In this document: piece after piece, positions 1 to 7,871 of the stretch
Layout: the number at the start of each line of letters is the position of its first letter
How positions within the stretch are numbered: the first letter of the stretch is position 1
Assembly (NCBI GenBank): GCA_017428385.1
Contig: JAFRQX010000019.1
Span: forward strand, 186,001-250,000
Length of the DNA: 64,000 bases
Reading direction: 5' to 3'
Source: Clostridia bacterium
GTDB lineage: Bacteria > Bacillota > Clostridia > Christensenellales > Aristaeellaceae
Position numbers and translations under genes: made by a program
Notes under the pieces: model-generated
Databases searched by the model: none
What the model saw: the letters and a program-made list of their open reading frames with translations, nothing else
Told to the model about the DNA's origin: nothing

Positions 1-297
1 TCCGGAGAAATGACCCAGAACGCTCTCCGCGCTGTCATCCGGTATCACGCCAGACTGCAGCAGGGAATCCACATAAAGCCTGTACGCCTTGGCTGAAGGA
101 ACCCGGCCGGCAGAAACATGCGGCTGATCAAGGAATCCCAGTTCTTCCAGATCGCTCATCTCATTCCGGATCGTGGCGGAAGATAATCCGGTTTCGTACT
201 TTTTGCTGATTGTCCGCGATCCAACCGGAATGCCGGTCAGAATATAATCGTCAATGATCGCGCGTAAAATCCGTCTTTTGCGCTCGTCCATCTGCAT
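1..297 (-). CDS. hrcA: Heat-inducible transcription repressor HrcA (N-terminal part, cut by window edge)
   Basis: HrcA represses class I heat-shock operons (hrcA-grpE-dnaK-dnaJ, groESL) by binding CIRCE. The 99 visible residues begin [18 protein letters not shown] and hold the winged-helix DNA-binding domain: [11 protein letters not shown], then [17 protein letters not shown] and [16 protein letters not shown], all typical of the family. The start ATG at 295-297 is preceded by AAAGGAG at normal spacing. A CIRCE element and a sigma-A promoter lie just upstream, which gives autoregulation. The C-terminal dimerisation part and the probable grpE-dnaK genes lie left of the window. Identity is near certain; only the remaining length is unknown. 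Confidence 0.96.
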   Translation of the reverse strand, partial: MQMDERKRRILRAIIDDYILTGIPVGSRTISKKYETGLSSATIRNEMSDLEELGFLDQPHVSAGRVPSAKAYRLYVDSLLQSGVIPDDSAESVLGHFSG

Positions 298-322
298 CTG
301 ACCGTCTCCTTTCTCGTGGTTG

Positions 323-349
323 TTAGCACTCACCGCTTTCGAGTGCTAA
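323..349. promoter_or_regulatory. CIRCE operator
   Basis: Perfect 9-bp inverted repeat TTAGCACTC - 9 nt - GAGTGCTAA, identical to the CIRCE consensus bound by HrcA. It sits between the hrcA promoter and its start codon, so HrcA bound here would block the operon's own transcription. Confidence 0.97.
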
Positions 350-359
350 CCACAGGCAT

Positions 360-388
360 AATGTATCACCAAGCCTTTTCTTTGTCAA
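360..388 (-). promoter_or_regulatory. Sigma-A promoter of hrcA
   Basis: On the minus strand: TTGACA (383-388), 17-bp spacer, TACATT (360-365). The start of transcription would fall immediately upstream of CIRCE. Confidence 0.88.
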
Positions 389-433
389 TACTTTCAAGGC
401 CTGTTTTCAGTGAATTCTTTGTGTGGAAATGTG

Positions 434-461
434 AACGGACTGTGAATAATCACAGCCCGTT
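434..461 (-). terminator. Candidate hairpin at the end of the secreted-protein gene
   Basis: Near-perfect 12-bp inverted repeat (434-445 / 450-461) with a 4-nt loop, overlapping the stop codon of the upstream minus-strand gene. The following U-tract is weak, so termination is likely but not certain. Confidence 0.5.
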
Positions 462-1055
462 TGTCTGATAAATCCGGCTCCCCAGTTCCGGGGATACATA
501 CATGATGGCAAAGGCTTCCGGAGAGTAGTTGTAGAGGTAGATGGTTGTACCGTCTGCCGTCATCCATCCTTCGGCATCTGTAATCAGTTCAGTTTTATAC
601 CGGTTTGGGTTGATTGCATCCATCAGCGCTTTGATTTTCAGCGGTTCAGCCGGTGTCTTTTCACCATACAGGGAACAGAGCGCACCGGATAAATAACTGA
701 AATCATCAGCGTCCTTCTGCCGTGCAAACTCGTATGAAATCATCAGAAGCCGGTTGTCCCTGAACATAAAGACCAGATCTGCCGTAAACCGGCTGACTGT
801 CACTTTGCCGTCTGTCAGCATGATGGACCAGTTCTGCATGCTGCGTTCCGTCATCTGTTCGGCTTCGAGCGCCTTTACCTGCTGCTGATTCATACCCCAG
901 CGGATTCCGTCCCTGAACCGGAAAGCATCAGGCGCCGGCGTAGCAGTCGGCATACTGAACCAGTCCCGGATATCGGAAACCGTCTCAGCGCCGGTCATTC
1001 CGGTCAGCGCAATGATCAACAGAACCGTCAGAACGACTGCAGCTGTTCTTCTCAT
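450..1055 (-). CDS. Secreted protein of unknown function
   Basis: A 201-aa protein starting MRRTAAVVLTVLLIIALTG, a signal peptide with likely cleavage after TGA or GAE, so it is exported. The start ATG at 1053-1055 has AAAGGAG upstream; an in-frame start further upstream would run into the neighbouring gene. The mature part has motifs such as FRDGIRWGMNQQQVKALE and IYLYNYSPEAFAIMYVSPE, resembling small extracytoplasmic proteins that contain a short 'wGms..ev' repeat, but I do not recognise a family. It follows the acyltransferase-like gene by 28 nt and may be co-transcribed with it. No cysteine lipobox is present. Confidence 0.72.
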   Translation of the reverse strand: MRRTAAVVLTVLLIIALTGMTGAETVSDIRDWFSMPTATPAPDAFRFRDGIRWGMNQQQVKALEAEQMTERSMQNWSIMLTDGKVTVSRFTADLVFMFRDNRLLMISYEFARQKDADDFSYLSGALCSLYGEKTPAEPLKIKALMDAINPNRYKTELITDAEGWMTADGTTIYLYNYSPEAFAIMYVSPELGSRIYQTNGL

Positions 1056-1083
1056 CGGATGCTCTCCTTTCAACAATTTCTGT

Positions 1084-1827
1084 TTATGCTTCAGCCACGT
1101 TTTCTCCCGCCAGCTGCAGCAGCTGATTCCTGGCTTCCCGCAGGATTCGCTCCTGTTCTGCGGCGTATCCGTTTTCAGGTTCGTAGACAATTTCGTCTCC
1201 GAAGGTAAACGTGCGTTTTTCCCTGTTGGCAAAAACCGGCATAATGCGCAGTTTTTTTCCAGATCGTTTCCACCAGGCCTCCGCAAGCATCAGGAATCCT
1301 GGAGACAATTCACTGACGCTGCCCTTCACATACTTTCCGTCAGGATGTTCCGGAAAGATCATCAGGTTATCTCCGTTTTCCAGTGCCTCGACACTTTTCC
1401 GGAGCGTCATTCTCAGCTTCATCGGAGAATCCCGGTATACCGGAATGGCATTCAGCCCGCACATGACATTCACACTGAGCCAGCCCATGAGCCTGGCCAG
1501 AAGCCTGCGAACGAATACGGGCAGGAAGGTTTTCTTGCTGAAGGTGTTCTCATACAGATAGGCCCTGACATCCTGGGATCTTCCCATCATGTGGGAAATA
1601 ACCCAGAATCTGACAGGCACCGGAAAACACAATGCACTTGCAATCGGTCCGTATATCTCGGCATGGTTGCCGAGAAAAACCAGCGGGTTTTCACTGTCCT
1701 GCCTGATATGATCCAGATTGACCATTTTATGTCTGTTGAAAGGCCTGAGAATACCGATGACGATTTTCGTAACCAGCTTTTCTTTCATCCCTGCCTTTTT
1801 CTGAATCAGGATATCCGTGCCGTCCAT
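1084..1827 (-). CDS. PlsC-like acyltransferase, degenerate active site
   Basis: A 247-aa protein that resembles lysophospholipid / 1-acylglycerol-3-phosphate acyltransferases. The landmark NHAEIYGP (about residues 54-61) sits where the family has NHxxxxD, and LMIFPEHPDGK (about 155-165) sits where the family has FPEGT-like sequence. The catalytic Asp of HX4D is replaced by Gly, so activity is uncertain or the chemistry differs. One or two hydrophobic stretches (FPVPVRFWVIS, LARLMGWLSVNVM) suggest membrane association. The gene lies 15 nt after the Lgt-like membrane protein gene and probably shares its transcript. The start could also be the internal Met14. Family assignment is moderate, substrate unknown. 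Confidence 0.7.
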   Translation of the reverse strand: MDGTDILIQKKAGMKEKLVTKIVIGILRPFNRHKMVNLDHIRQDSENPLVFLGNHAEIYGPIASALCFPVPVRFWVISHMMGRSQDVRAYLYENTFSKKTFLPVFVRRLLARLMGWLSVNVMCGLNAIPVYRDSPMKLRMTLRKSVEALENGDNLMIFPEHPDGKYVKGSVSELSPGFLMLAEAWWKRSGKKLRIMPVFANREKRTFTFGDEIVYEPENGYAAEQERILREARNQLLQLAGENVAEA

Positions 1828-1842
1828 ATTTTACTCTCTCAC

Positions 1843-2793
1843 TCAGTTATTTTTTTCTCCGTTTGTTTTCAGGAGGATCATACCAAGTACTGCAGGAATG
1901 GCAACTACAATAATCATTGCCGCATAGATCAGCAGTTTGTTCCAGGTAGTCCGGTCCAGGGCGAATTCCAGACCGATCACTGCGCCAGTAATCAGCGGAA
2001 GGCTGACCAGTGAGGCAACAGAAAGAGCAGACTTCGGTCTTTTTCCCCTGATCACAGCCAGCACAACTCCCAGCGCAAGCATCAGTGCGGCCGCAATCTG
2101 CTGCAGTCCTACAAATGATACGCTCAGGAACCGGTCATACCGCAGGCTTTCTGTGATGATAGAAGCCGCTCCGAAAAGAAGCAGGAAAGCGTTTGCAAGG
2201 TTCCCCGCCTTTTCTTTACGGGACATCCGAAGCGCCAGCACAATGAACAGGACGATCGCTACAGCGGCTGCCACATAGTACGTGGCCAGACAGGGTTCAT
2301 CTCCACCCACGGCCAGGAAACTGCCTTTCAGGAAGGTGCTGTCCAACGGCCGGCTGATATCAAAATCCTCAATGCGGCTTTCCCCGATCCGCTCAGCAGC
2401 AATAAACGGCAGTATCGAAAGACAGACCGCATTCAATACTTTGCCGGCATTCTCTTTCGTGATCCTTGCGCTGATATATCCTCCCACCAGCGCACCGCCG
2501 ATCAGTCCGAACATGCTCCAGCCCCCGCCGTTTACCTGCGGCCAGAAAGAGAGGGGCGTCATATGCCCCAGTTCTTTGTTCAGCAGGCAAAAGGTTACTC
2601 TGGAGCAGATTGCACCGCAAAAAATGGAAAGAACGGCTGTCAGCAGGGATGTTCCCTTTTTGAATGACAGACTGCGCCCGGTAACGCACAGGCAGATAAC
2701 GGCAAACAGTACGCCCAGGGCAACATAGGCTCCGAAAGCATACATCCGTATGCCCAGCACTTCAATGATTACGGCTTCTTCAATCAGATTCAT
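1843..2793 (-). CDS. Lgt-like (prolipoprotein diacylglyceryl transferase fold) membrane protein
   Basis: Polytopic membrane protein of about 316 aa with at least seven hydrophobic segments. The pattern YAFGAYVALGVLFAVICL, then GGGWSMFGLIGGALVGGYIS and a C-terminal block with an acidic-aromatic motif (ITESLRYD), follows the layout of Lgt, which transfers diacylglycerol to the lipobox cysteine of prolipoproteins. The Lgt signature GRIGNFxNxE is replaced by AERIGESRIED, so the Asn is missing. I chose the Met at 2791-2793, which has AGAGAGG upstream. An earlier in-frame ATG at 2827-2829 lies inside the terminator stem of the preceding gene. It could be a diverged Lgt or a paralogue with another role. 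Confidence 0.7.
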   Translation of the reverse strand: MNLIEEAVIIEVLGIRMYAFGAYVALGVLFAVICLCVTGRSLSFKKGTSLLTAVLSIFCGAICSRVTFCLLNKELGHMTPLSFWPQVNGGGWSMFGLIGGALVGGYISARITKENAGKVLNAVCLSILPFIAAERIGESRIEDFDISRPLDSTFLKGSFLAVGGDEPCLATYYVAAAVAIVLFIVLALRMSRKEKAGNLANAFLLLFGAASIITESLRYDRFLSVSFVGLQQIAAALMLALGVVLAVIRGKRPKSALSVASLVSLPLITGAVIGLEFALDRTTWNKLLIYAAMIIVVAIPAVLGMILLKTNGEKNN

Positions 2794-2826
2794 TCCGTCA
2801 AAACCTCTCTGTTCTGAATACGGAAA

Positions 2827-2858
2827 CATACTTTCCGGCTTGCAGACCGGAAAGTATG
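2827..2858 (-). terminator. Terminator after the phosphodiester glycosidase gene
   Basis: Perfect 12-bp inverted repeat (2827-2838 / 2847-2858) with an 8-nt loop, followed on the minus strand by TTTCC. It separates the glycosidase gene from the Lgt-like gene. Confidence 0.75.
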
Positions 2859-2874
2859 CTGAATTTTCTTTCTT

Positions 2875-3936
2875 TTATGGTTGCATTGTCGCGAAATAGA
2901 CAATATCGCTCAGAGTACGGTCGTCAGCACCGGGCTGTCCTTTGATCACCTGGTCGCCGAATACCATTTCAGCGCTGTTTCCGCCGTCCAGGTTGAACGC
3001 CTGTACGCAGCCCAGGTTGTACATGAATTCGGCCAGCTTTCTCTGGGAGAATCCGGTATTACCGGATCGGTCCTTGGGCTGGATAATGACCATCACATAG
3101 CTCAGCGGACCCATCTGTCCGATGGCAGTCCTGGGTTCACGCCCGTTGGGATTATATCCGTAGTTCTCATCCAGTTCCAGCAGGACGCCGTCTTTTACCA
3201 GGGCCGGGCCGAAGGTGAAAGCATTGATAATAGACCGGCCTTCCTTCTTCAGTTGATCAGGCAATTCCTTGATTCCCTGGGACTTTATAAATAAACGGAA
3301 ATTACCCAGGTCGTCAATCACCAGAATGTCCTTGGTCTTGTTGGTCTTGCTACGGATTGCTTTGGTCATACGGAATTCAAACGTGGTTTTCTGGGGATTA
3401 TCCACATAGTTGTCCCCGTTGATCGCGATCACGGCATTGTAATACTTAGCCATCGCTTTCACTGTCTTCGTCCGTGTGGAGGATGTCTTTTCAGGATTGG
3501 CCACCCCTGTGCGCAGCTGGCAAGGATCCGCAATCTGAATATAGGCAACATACATTTTGGTGCCGTCGTCCATTTCCTGTTTTTCCATCTTTACGCGGAT
3601 CGTCTCATCCTCATAGCTGTCTTCGGTATACAGGGCAGCGTCCGGGGCCGGAGGAACAGTAAAATCAAACGGGATCACCCATTCCGGATGCGCTTCAAAA
3701 GCACCGTCCGCGGGTTTTTCTTCATCAAGTTCTTCTTCCTCAACTTCTTCATCCGGCAGATCTTCCGCCATAGCGCAGGGGAAAAGCAGTTTCCCGAAAT
3801 CGATCTCGTCTTCCCCTTCGTTCATCAGTTCCATTTTGACGTCATTGAGCAGATTCGGGGAAGACACAGTAAAAGGAATGATCAGGATCATCGCTGCGCA
3901 AAGCAGAATCAGCAGTATCCGTAACGGCATTTTCAT
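2875..3936 (-). CDS. Phosphodiester glycosidase (NAGPA/DUF2233) family protein
   Basis: A 353-aa exported or membrane-anchored protein: MKMPLRILLILLCAAMILIIPF is a signal or anchor segment, followed by an acidic Glu-rich linker and then the NAGPA domain from about residue 110. Family landmarks are AVIAINGDNY, AFTFGPALVKDG, PRTAIGQMG, YVMVIIQPKD and FNLDGGNSAEMVF near the end. Members cleave GlcNAc-phosphodiester bonds in mammals and act on envelope polysaccharides in bacteria (family knowledge). The start ATG at 3934-3936 is one base after the stop of the DUF1292 gene, with GAGGAA inside that gene, so the pair is translationally linked. The substrate is not evident. Confidence 0.85.
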   Translation of the reverse strand: MKMPLRILLILLCAAMILIIPFTVSSPNLLNDVKMELMNEGEDEIDFGKLLFPCAMAEDLPDEEVEEEELDEEKPADGAFEAHPEWVIPFDFTVPPAPDAALYTEDSYEDETIRVKMEKQEMDDGTKMYVAYIQIADPCQLRTGVANPEKTSSTRTKTVKAMAKYYNAVIAINGDNYVDNPQKTTFEFRMTKAIRSKTNKTKDILVIDDLGNFRLFIKSQGIKELPDQLKKEGRSIINAFTFGPALVKDGVLLELDENYGYNPNGREPRTAIGQMGPLSYVMVIIQPKDRSGNTGFSQRKLAEFMYNLGCVQAFNLDGGNSAEMVFGDQVIKGQPGADDRTLSDIVYFATMQP

Positions 3937-3937
3937 C

Positions 3938-4252
3938 TTATTCTTCCTCTTCCCCGTCTTCCGCCATTTTGGTATTGAAAATCTCAACCAGCTTCTGGCC
4001 GAGGGTTTCATCCTCAATCAGCTCAAAGCTTTCCGTTTCCTCTCCGTCTTCATCCTGTTCCGCAACAATTTTGCAGATAATGCATTCCTGCTGGCCGTCT
4101 TCAGGTTCCTCATCAGACACTTCCACGAGCAGGGCATATTCCTCTCCGTTGTAGAACATATAGTCGACTACGGAATAATTGTATTCGTTGCCGTCTTCAT
4201 CTTCAAAGACGATGATGTCCTCTTCCATGTTGTTCATTTCGTTGTCATTCAT
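3938..4252 (-). CDS. DUF1292 (YrzB-like) protein
   Basis: A small acidic protein of about 104 aa. IIVFEDEDGNEYNYSVVDYMFYNGEEYALLVEV is the core of DUF1292, and the tail (MAEDGEEEE) is strongly acidic. Family members are small Bacillota proteins without an assigned role. Two starts are possible: the ATG at 4250-4252 preceded by AAAGGCAGG (chosen), or the ATG at 4271-4273. A good promoter lies upstream, and the gene is followed at once by the phosphodiester glycosidase gene. Confidence 0.88.
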   Translation of the reverse strand: MNDNEMNNMEEDIIVFEDEDGNEYNYSVVDYMFYNGEEYALLVEVSDEEPEDGQQECIICKIVAEQDEDGEETESFELIEDETLGQKLVEIFNTKMAEDGEEEE

Positions 4253-4308
4253 TTTGTAAATCCTGCCTTTCATCAGTCTCTTTTCAGTATATGCCTGAAC
4301 AGCATTTA

Positions 4309-4337
4309 ATTATACCCGAACCCATTTTCTTTGACAA
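4309..4337 (-). promoter_or_regulatory. Sigma-A promoter of the DUF1292-glycosidase operon
   Basis: Minus strand TTGTCA (4332-4337), 17-bp spacer, TATAAT (4309-4314). Confidence 0.82.
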
Positions 4338-4363
4338 GTTGACTTTCCCCTGTCCCGGCTTTA

Positions 4364-4582
4364 TCATTGGACAGGCGGATTATCCTTCTGCTTCAGGGCG
4401 TGGCGGGTTCCGTCCTGCTCCTGGATCACCAGGTTGTCCAGCATGGCTTTCATGTTTTCCCGGTATTCCGCCAGGTATTCGCGCCGGAGCTCCGCCTGTT
4501 CCGCCGTTTCCGCCTCGGTCAGTCCGACGGCCTTTTTCTTTCTGGCCAGTTCGTTGATACGTTCAATCTTTTTCTTGTCCAT
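4364..4582 (-). CDS. DUF896 (YnzC-like) protein
   Basis: A 72-aa protein, MDKKKIERINELARKKKAVG, then TEAETAEQAELRREYLAEYR and NLVIQEQDG, which is the standard DUF896 pattern of a two-helix hairpin seen in Bacillus YnzC. The biological role of the family is unclear. The start ATG at 4580-4582 has GAGGGAAGC upstream. A longer in-frame extension exists but would overlap the divergent acetyltransferase gene and has no coding character. Confidence 0.9.
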   Translation of the reverse strand: MDKKKIERINELARKKKAVGLTEAETAEQAELRREYLAEYRENMKAMLDNLVIQEQDGTRHALKQKDNPPVQ

Positions 4583-4633
4583 ATGCTTCCCTCGTAATAG
4601 ATTTATGGTAACGATAGAGTAAGGAGACGTTTT

Positions 4634-5089
4634 ATGATTCAGGGTAAATGGTTTTCTCCGGGTGACGATCTGACCTCTGTTTTGTCCGTCCGTGAGGCTG
4701 TTCTGGGTTTCGGCGCTGATTCCCTTGATCCGGAAAGCTGGAACGTGCTTGTCTATGAGGATTCCGTTCCGGCAGCAACCGGCCGCATCTGGTGGAGGGA
4801 CGGCAGCTTCTGGTTGGGTGATATTGCTGTGCTGGAAGCCCGCCGGGGCAGACATCTCGGAGATCTGGTGCTGCGTCTTCTTCTTTATAAAGCCCAGGAT
4901 CATTCCGCCCGTGAGGTTCGTCTCCGCTGTCCCCGTACCCTTACAGGATTCTTTTCCCGTCTGGGTCTGCAGGAAGAATCTTCTCAGGAGTCCGATCCTG
5001 TTGAAATGATGATTCCGGGTGATCAGATTGATCTTGATACCTGCAGCCGCTGTCCGAAAAAGAACTGTCCGAACCGTCAGCCCGGCTGA
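4634..5089 (+). CDS. GNAT-family N-acetyltransferase with C-terminal Cys cluster
   Basis: A 151-aa cytoplasmic protein. The GNAT fold is suggested by ATGRIWWRDGSFWLGDIAVL (strands 3-4) and the acetyl-CoA loop ARRGRHLGDLVLRLLL, followed by RLRCPRTLTGFFSRLGLQ (strand 5 and helix). The last 17 residues form CSRCPKKNCPNRQPG, a small Cys-rich tail that could bind metal; this is not part of the usual fold. AAGGAG precedes the ATG. The 3' end overlaps the convergent Lgt-like gene by 13 bp. The acceptor substrate is unknown. Confidence 0.78.
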   Translation: MIQGKWFSPGDDLTSVLSVREAVLGFGADSLDPESWNVLVYEDSVPAATGRIWWRDGSFWLGDIAVLEARRGRHLGDLVLRLLLYKAQDHSAREVRLRCPRTLTGFFSRLGLQEESSQESDPVEMMIPGDQIDLDTCSRCPKKNCPNRQPG

Positions 5090-5823
5090 TCCTCTTTCGG
5101 TTTCATTTTACGCACATCGCTGCCGGCAATCAGCGTAAGGATCATCGCCAGCAGCGCGCTTCCCATCTTTACCGCAAAATCCGCGATATTGCTTCCTGCT
5201 GACAGAACGCCCTTCGTTGTCAGGATATTCAGTACAAGGCATGCTGTTACGGCTGTCATTTCCGCTGCTGTTCTCAACGGCATGCGGCAGATTTTCGTCC
5301 TTCTGACCGTCCAGATGATGAGACACAGCAGCATGGTTGCTGAAGATGTATAATGAAAAAGGATATGCGGTTCCAGGCGGAAATCCTCCGTGCCCAGCCG
5401 GATCACCGACCAAAGGCATACCGCAGTCATCAGCAGGTCACCGTTATCCGGGAACTCTTCCCTGCGAAGAATCAGCCATACACACAGGAGAAGAAACAGA
5501 AACAGTGCCGCTACGGCTTCGATCCGCATCGGTCTGTAACACCCTTCCTCACACAGCCACTTTACCTGCGGCAGCGGTTCAATTATCGCTGCTCCTTTTC
5601 CATAGGAGATATCCTGGAAAGATTTCAGAAAGGCAAGCGCAGGCAGAAGGCCGAAGCCGATTCCGTTCATCACCTGGCCGGCAAATATTGGTTTGCCGGT
5701 TCTTTTTTTTCTGTTCATCAGCCACCAGGTCATAAACAGAAGCATAATGATGACCGACAGGATGCCGTAAACGGCGGTAACGGTGAAGGTGATACCGAAA
5801 ACCTCAAAGAGTCTTTCACTCAT
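5077..5823 (-). CDS. Second Lgt-like membrane protein
   Basis: A 248-aa protein with about seven membrane segments. The block RPMRIEAVAALFLFLLLCV, then DNGDLLMTAVCLWSVIRLGTEDFRLE, corresponds to the C-terminal Lgt pattern (hP..lYE..., G.lf..yl..Yg..Rf.iEf.R). The N-terminal half lacks the Arg-Asn signature that forms the phosphatidylglycerol site, so a true transferase activity is doubtful. It is followed after 4 nt on its 5' side by the glycosyltransferase-GtrA gene, suggesting one operon for an envelope lipid or glycan function. It differs strongly from the other Lgt-like protein at 1843-2793. Confidence 0.6.
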   Translation of the reverse strand: MSERLFEVFGITFTVTAVYGILSVIIMLLFMTWWLMNRKKRTGKPIFAGQVMNGIGFGLLPALAFLKSFQDISYGKGAAIIEPLPQVKWLCEEGCYRPMRIEAVAALFLFLLLCVWLILRREEFPDNGDLLMTAVCLWSVIRLGTEDFRLEPHILFHYTSSATMLLCLIIWTVRRTKICRMPLRTAAEMTAVTACLVLNILTTKGVLSAGSNIADFAVKMGSALLAMILTLIAGSDVRKMKPKEDQPG

Positions 5824-5827
5824 GGGT

Positions 5828-6922
5828 TCACTCCTCCCTGAATACCCATCGATCCTGTACCCGGTAGCTCAGGAAATACAGCATCGTGTCCATCAGGATT
5901 TTGGCTAGCCAGTCAGCCATACCGATCTGTCCGAGAGCCCATACACCGATATTGGAAATCGTGATGATCGCAATGCACAGTAAGGCATAACGAAGGGCAG
6001 GCCTTCCCGCTTTGCCTTTCATCTGGAAAACCAGGTTCTTGTTCAGCAGGAAGTTGATCACAGAGCTCACAAGCCGCGCTCCGTATCCGCTGACCTGCAG
6101 ATTCATCATGCTTCCGCGTACCAGACCGGCTGCGGGCAGTATCCATTTCCGCAGGATCAGGGCAAGGATCTGATCGATTGCGAAACAGATAAGGGACACG
6201 CTCATGAATTTGAAAAAGCTGCCGAAGATTACTTTATAAATCCGCCAGCTGTCACGGATCGGATGAAAATGTGTACCCTCGTTATTATTCTCATAGATCG
6301 TTTCAATTGTTATGGGAATCATCGGGATCCGTGCCCGCGAGCAGGCAATCAGCACTTTCATCTCATATTCATACCGTTCGCCCTCAACTTCAGACATGAA
6401 GGGCAGTTCTTCCTTCCGGAAAGCCCTCAGGCCGGTCTGTGTGTCAGGCAGATACTGGCCGTACAGCAGCTTGAACACCGCAGATGTAATCTTGTTTCCG
6501 GATCTGCTCTTCGGCGGAATGCATTCCAGGTTAAAATCCCGGCTGCCCAGGTAGAGTGCCTTTTCCCCTTTTTCCAGTTCCTCTGCCAGCCGCAGGCAGT
6601 CAGTCACGGTGTGCTGTCCGTCCGCATCAGCTGTAATCACGCCTGTAATATCCGGCAGGTTGTTCATGATATACCTGTACCCGGTCTTCAGGGCAACACC
6701 TTTCCCCTTGTTCACCTCATGGCGCAGGACAACCGTGTCCTCCACCACGCTCACTTCATCAAATATAGGCCTGAACGCCTCGCCGGATCCGTCGTCGACC
6801 ACAACAATGTGGGCAAATCCGCTCTTTTTCAGTTCCTGTATATAGGCCGGCAGTCTGCCGTCCGGCTCCAGTGAGGGGATCAGGATTACTGCCTGCTCCG
6901 CCGCGTGCTTGACCATCTGCAT
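5828..6922 (-). CDS. Glycosyltransferase family 2 - GtrA fusion protein
   Basis: About 364 aa. The N-terminal half is a GT2 (DPM1/polyprenyl-phosphate glycosyltransferase type) domain: VILIPSLEPDGRL, IVVVDDGSG, NKGKGVALKTGYRYI, GVITADADGQH (DxD) and DTQTGLRAFR. The C-terminal 130 residues carry four membrane helices of the GtrA family with FLLNKNLVF and YFLSYRVQDRWVF. Such fusions make and flip polyprenyl-phosphate sugars for cell-wall or teichoic glycosylation (family knowledge). I chose the ATG at 6920-6922 because AGAGAGG precedes it; upstream Met codons exist at 6940, 6979 and 6991, the last ones very near the promoter. The gene precedes the second Lgt-like gene in the operon. Confidence 0.9.
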   Translation of the reverse strand: MQMVKHAAEQAVILIPSLEPDGRLPAYIQELKKSGFAHIVVVDDGSGEAFRPIFDEVSVVEDTVVLRHEVNKGKGVALKTGYRYIMNNLPDITGVITADADGQHTVTDCLRLAEELEKGEKALYLGSRDFNLECIPPKSRSGNKITSAVFKLLYGQYLPDTQTGLRAFRKEELPFMSEVEGERYEYEMKVLIACSRARIPMIPITIETIYENNNEGTHFHPIRDSWRIYKVIFGSFFKFMSVSLICFAIDQILALILRKWILPAAGLVRGSMMNLQVSGYGARLVSSVINFLLNKNLVFQMKGKAGRPALRYALLCIAIITISNIGVWALGQIGMADWLAKILMDTMLYFLSYRVQDRWVFREE

Positions 6923-7006
6923 TTTCATCCTCTCTGTCATTGGATCCGATCCATGCGGGGAATGTGCTTCTTCAGGCATCCCATCCCACATTACCAAATC
7001 TGAGAT

Positions 7007-7035
7007 ATTATACCTTAATCCGCATGAAAACACAA
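7007..7035 (-). promoter_or_regulatory. Promoter of the GT2-GtrA / Lgt-like operon
   Basis: Minus strand TTGTGT (7030-7035), 17-bp spacer, TATAAT (7007-7012). Confidence 0.65.
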
Positions 7036-7056
7036 TATATACCGCATATACCCACA

Positions 7057-7085
7057 TTGACATACAATTGGTATGTAACTATAAT
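7057..7085 (+). promoter_or_regulatory. Consensus sigma-A promoter of the CofE-like operon
   Basis: Perfect TTGACA (7057-7062), 17-bp spacer, perfect TATAAT (7080-7085). It is divergent from, and close to, the glycosyltransferase promoter. Confidence 0.93.
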
Positions 7086-7123
7086 ATGTCATTGTATGAA
7101 TAAGTGTTCGGAGGTGTCGTTTC

Positions 7124-7870
7124 ATGGGCATCATTCCATCCAGAAATCTTGAAGATCAGCGCAGGGAAAAAGACGGTATTGTCTATTTTGACCGTGGAAC
7201 CCTGACCGGGAAAAACGGCCGTCAGTATGACCGTTTTGCGATTCAGACCCATTTTGTTGAAGTTGGTGAGGATCAGGCCGAGCTGGTACGCAGATACGTC
7301 CTGCCTCTCGCCCAGGACGGCGATGTCCTTTCCTTCGGTGCCAAGGTCATGGCTATGTGCACCCGGAATGTAAAAACCAAGGAGGAAGTCCATCCCGGTT
7401 TCTGGGCTAAAAAGCTGGCGCCGTTTGCAGGCATCAATGAGACCGGTGTCGGCATGCATGAGCCCTATAAGCTCCAGCTCGTGATTGATATCTGCGGACT
7501 GCCCCGCGTTCTTTTTGCGGCATTTGTCAGTGCCGTTACCCGTCCGTTCGGGGTACACGGCCTGTTCTATAAAATCTGCGGCAAAGGTGTTGCCGGCATT
7601 GACGGATTCTATTTCCGTTCCAGTTTTGACCGTTACAAAGAGCTGGCGCTGATTAATCCGCCCAATCCGGTCGAACTGTGCAACCAGCTGGAAAAAGATA
7701 CCGGGATTCCCGTTGTCCTGATGGATGCCAATGACATCGACCAGAATCAGCTTGGCAAATGCAGTGATTTCCCGCTCACCGATGAAGAGATTCAGGATGC
7801 CATGGCAGATAATCCTTCCGGGCAGGGCGACGAGCTCACACCCCTGATTCTGATCCGTCCTCTCTCCTGA
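7124..7870 (+). CDS. CofE-like (F420-0:gamma-glutamyl ligase family) protein
   Basis: A 248-aa cytoplasmic protein. QTHFVEVGEDQAELVRRYVLP, DVLSFGAKVMAMCT and the downstream ICGKGVAGIDG and VVLMDANDID resemble the CofE family, which adds gamma-linked glutamate to coenzyme F420 in archaea and actinobacteria. Clostridia generally lack F420, and no other F420 gene is visible, so the acceptor is probably something else. GGAGG precedes the ATG. It is the first gene of a tight three-gene operon (1-nt gap to DUF1643, then acyl-ACP thioesterase) under a strong promoter. Confidence 0.75.
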   Translation: MGIIPSRNLEDQRREKDGIVYFDRGTLTGKNGRQYDRFAIQTHFVEVGEDQAELVRRYVLPLAQDGDVLSFGAKVMAMCTRNVKTKEEVHPGFWAKKLAPFAGINETGVGMHEPYKLQLVIDICGLPRVLFAAFVSAVTRPFGVHGLFYKICGKGVAGIDGFYFRSSFDRYKELALINPPNPVELCNQLEKDTGIPVVLMDANDIDQNQLGKCSDFPLTDEEIQDAMADNPSGQGDELTPLILIRPLS

Positions 7871-7871
7871 T

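Noticed and set aside
2794..2829. Longer start for the Lgt-like protein
   Set aside because: The upstream ATG lies inside the stem of the preceding gene's terminator; the internal ATG has a better Shine-Dalgarno.
4349..4375. Inverted repeat CCTGTCC / GGACAGG near the end of the DUF896 gene as a terminator
   Set aside because: Short arms, a 13-nt loop and no U-tract on the minus strand.
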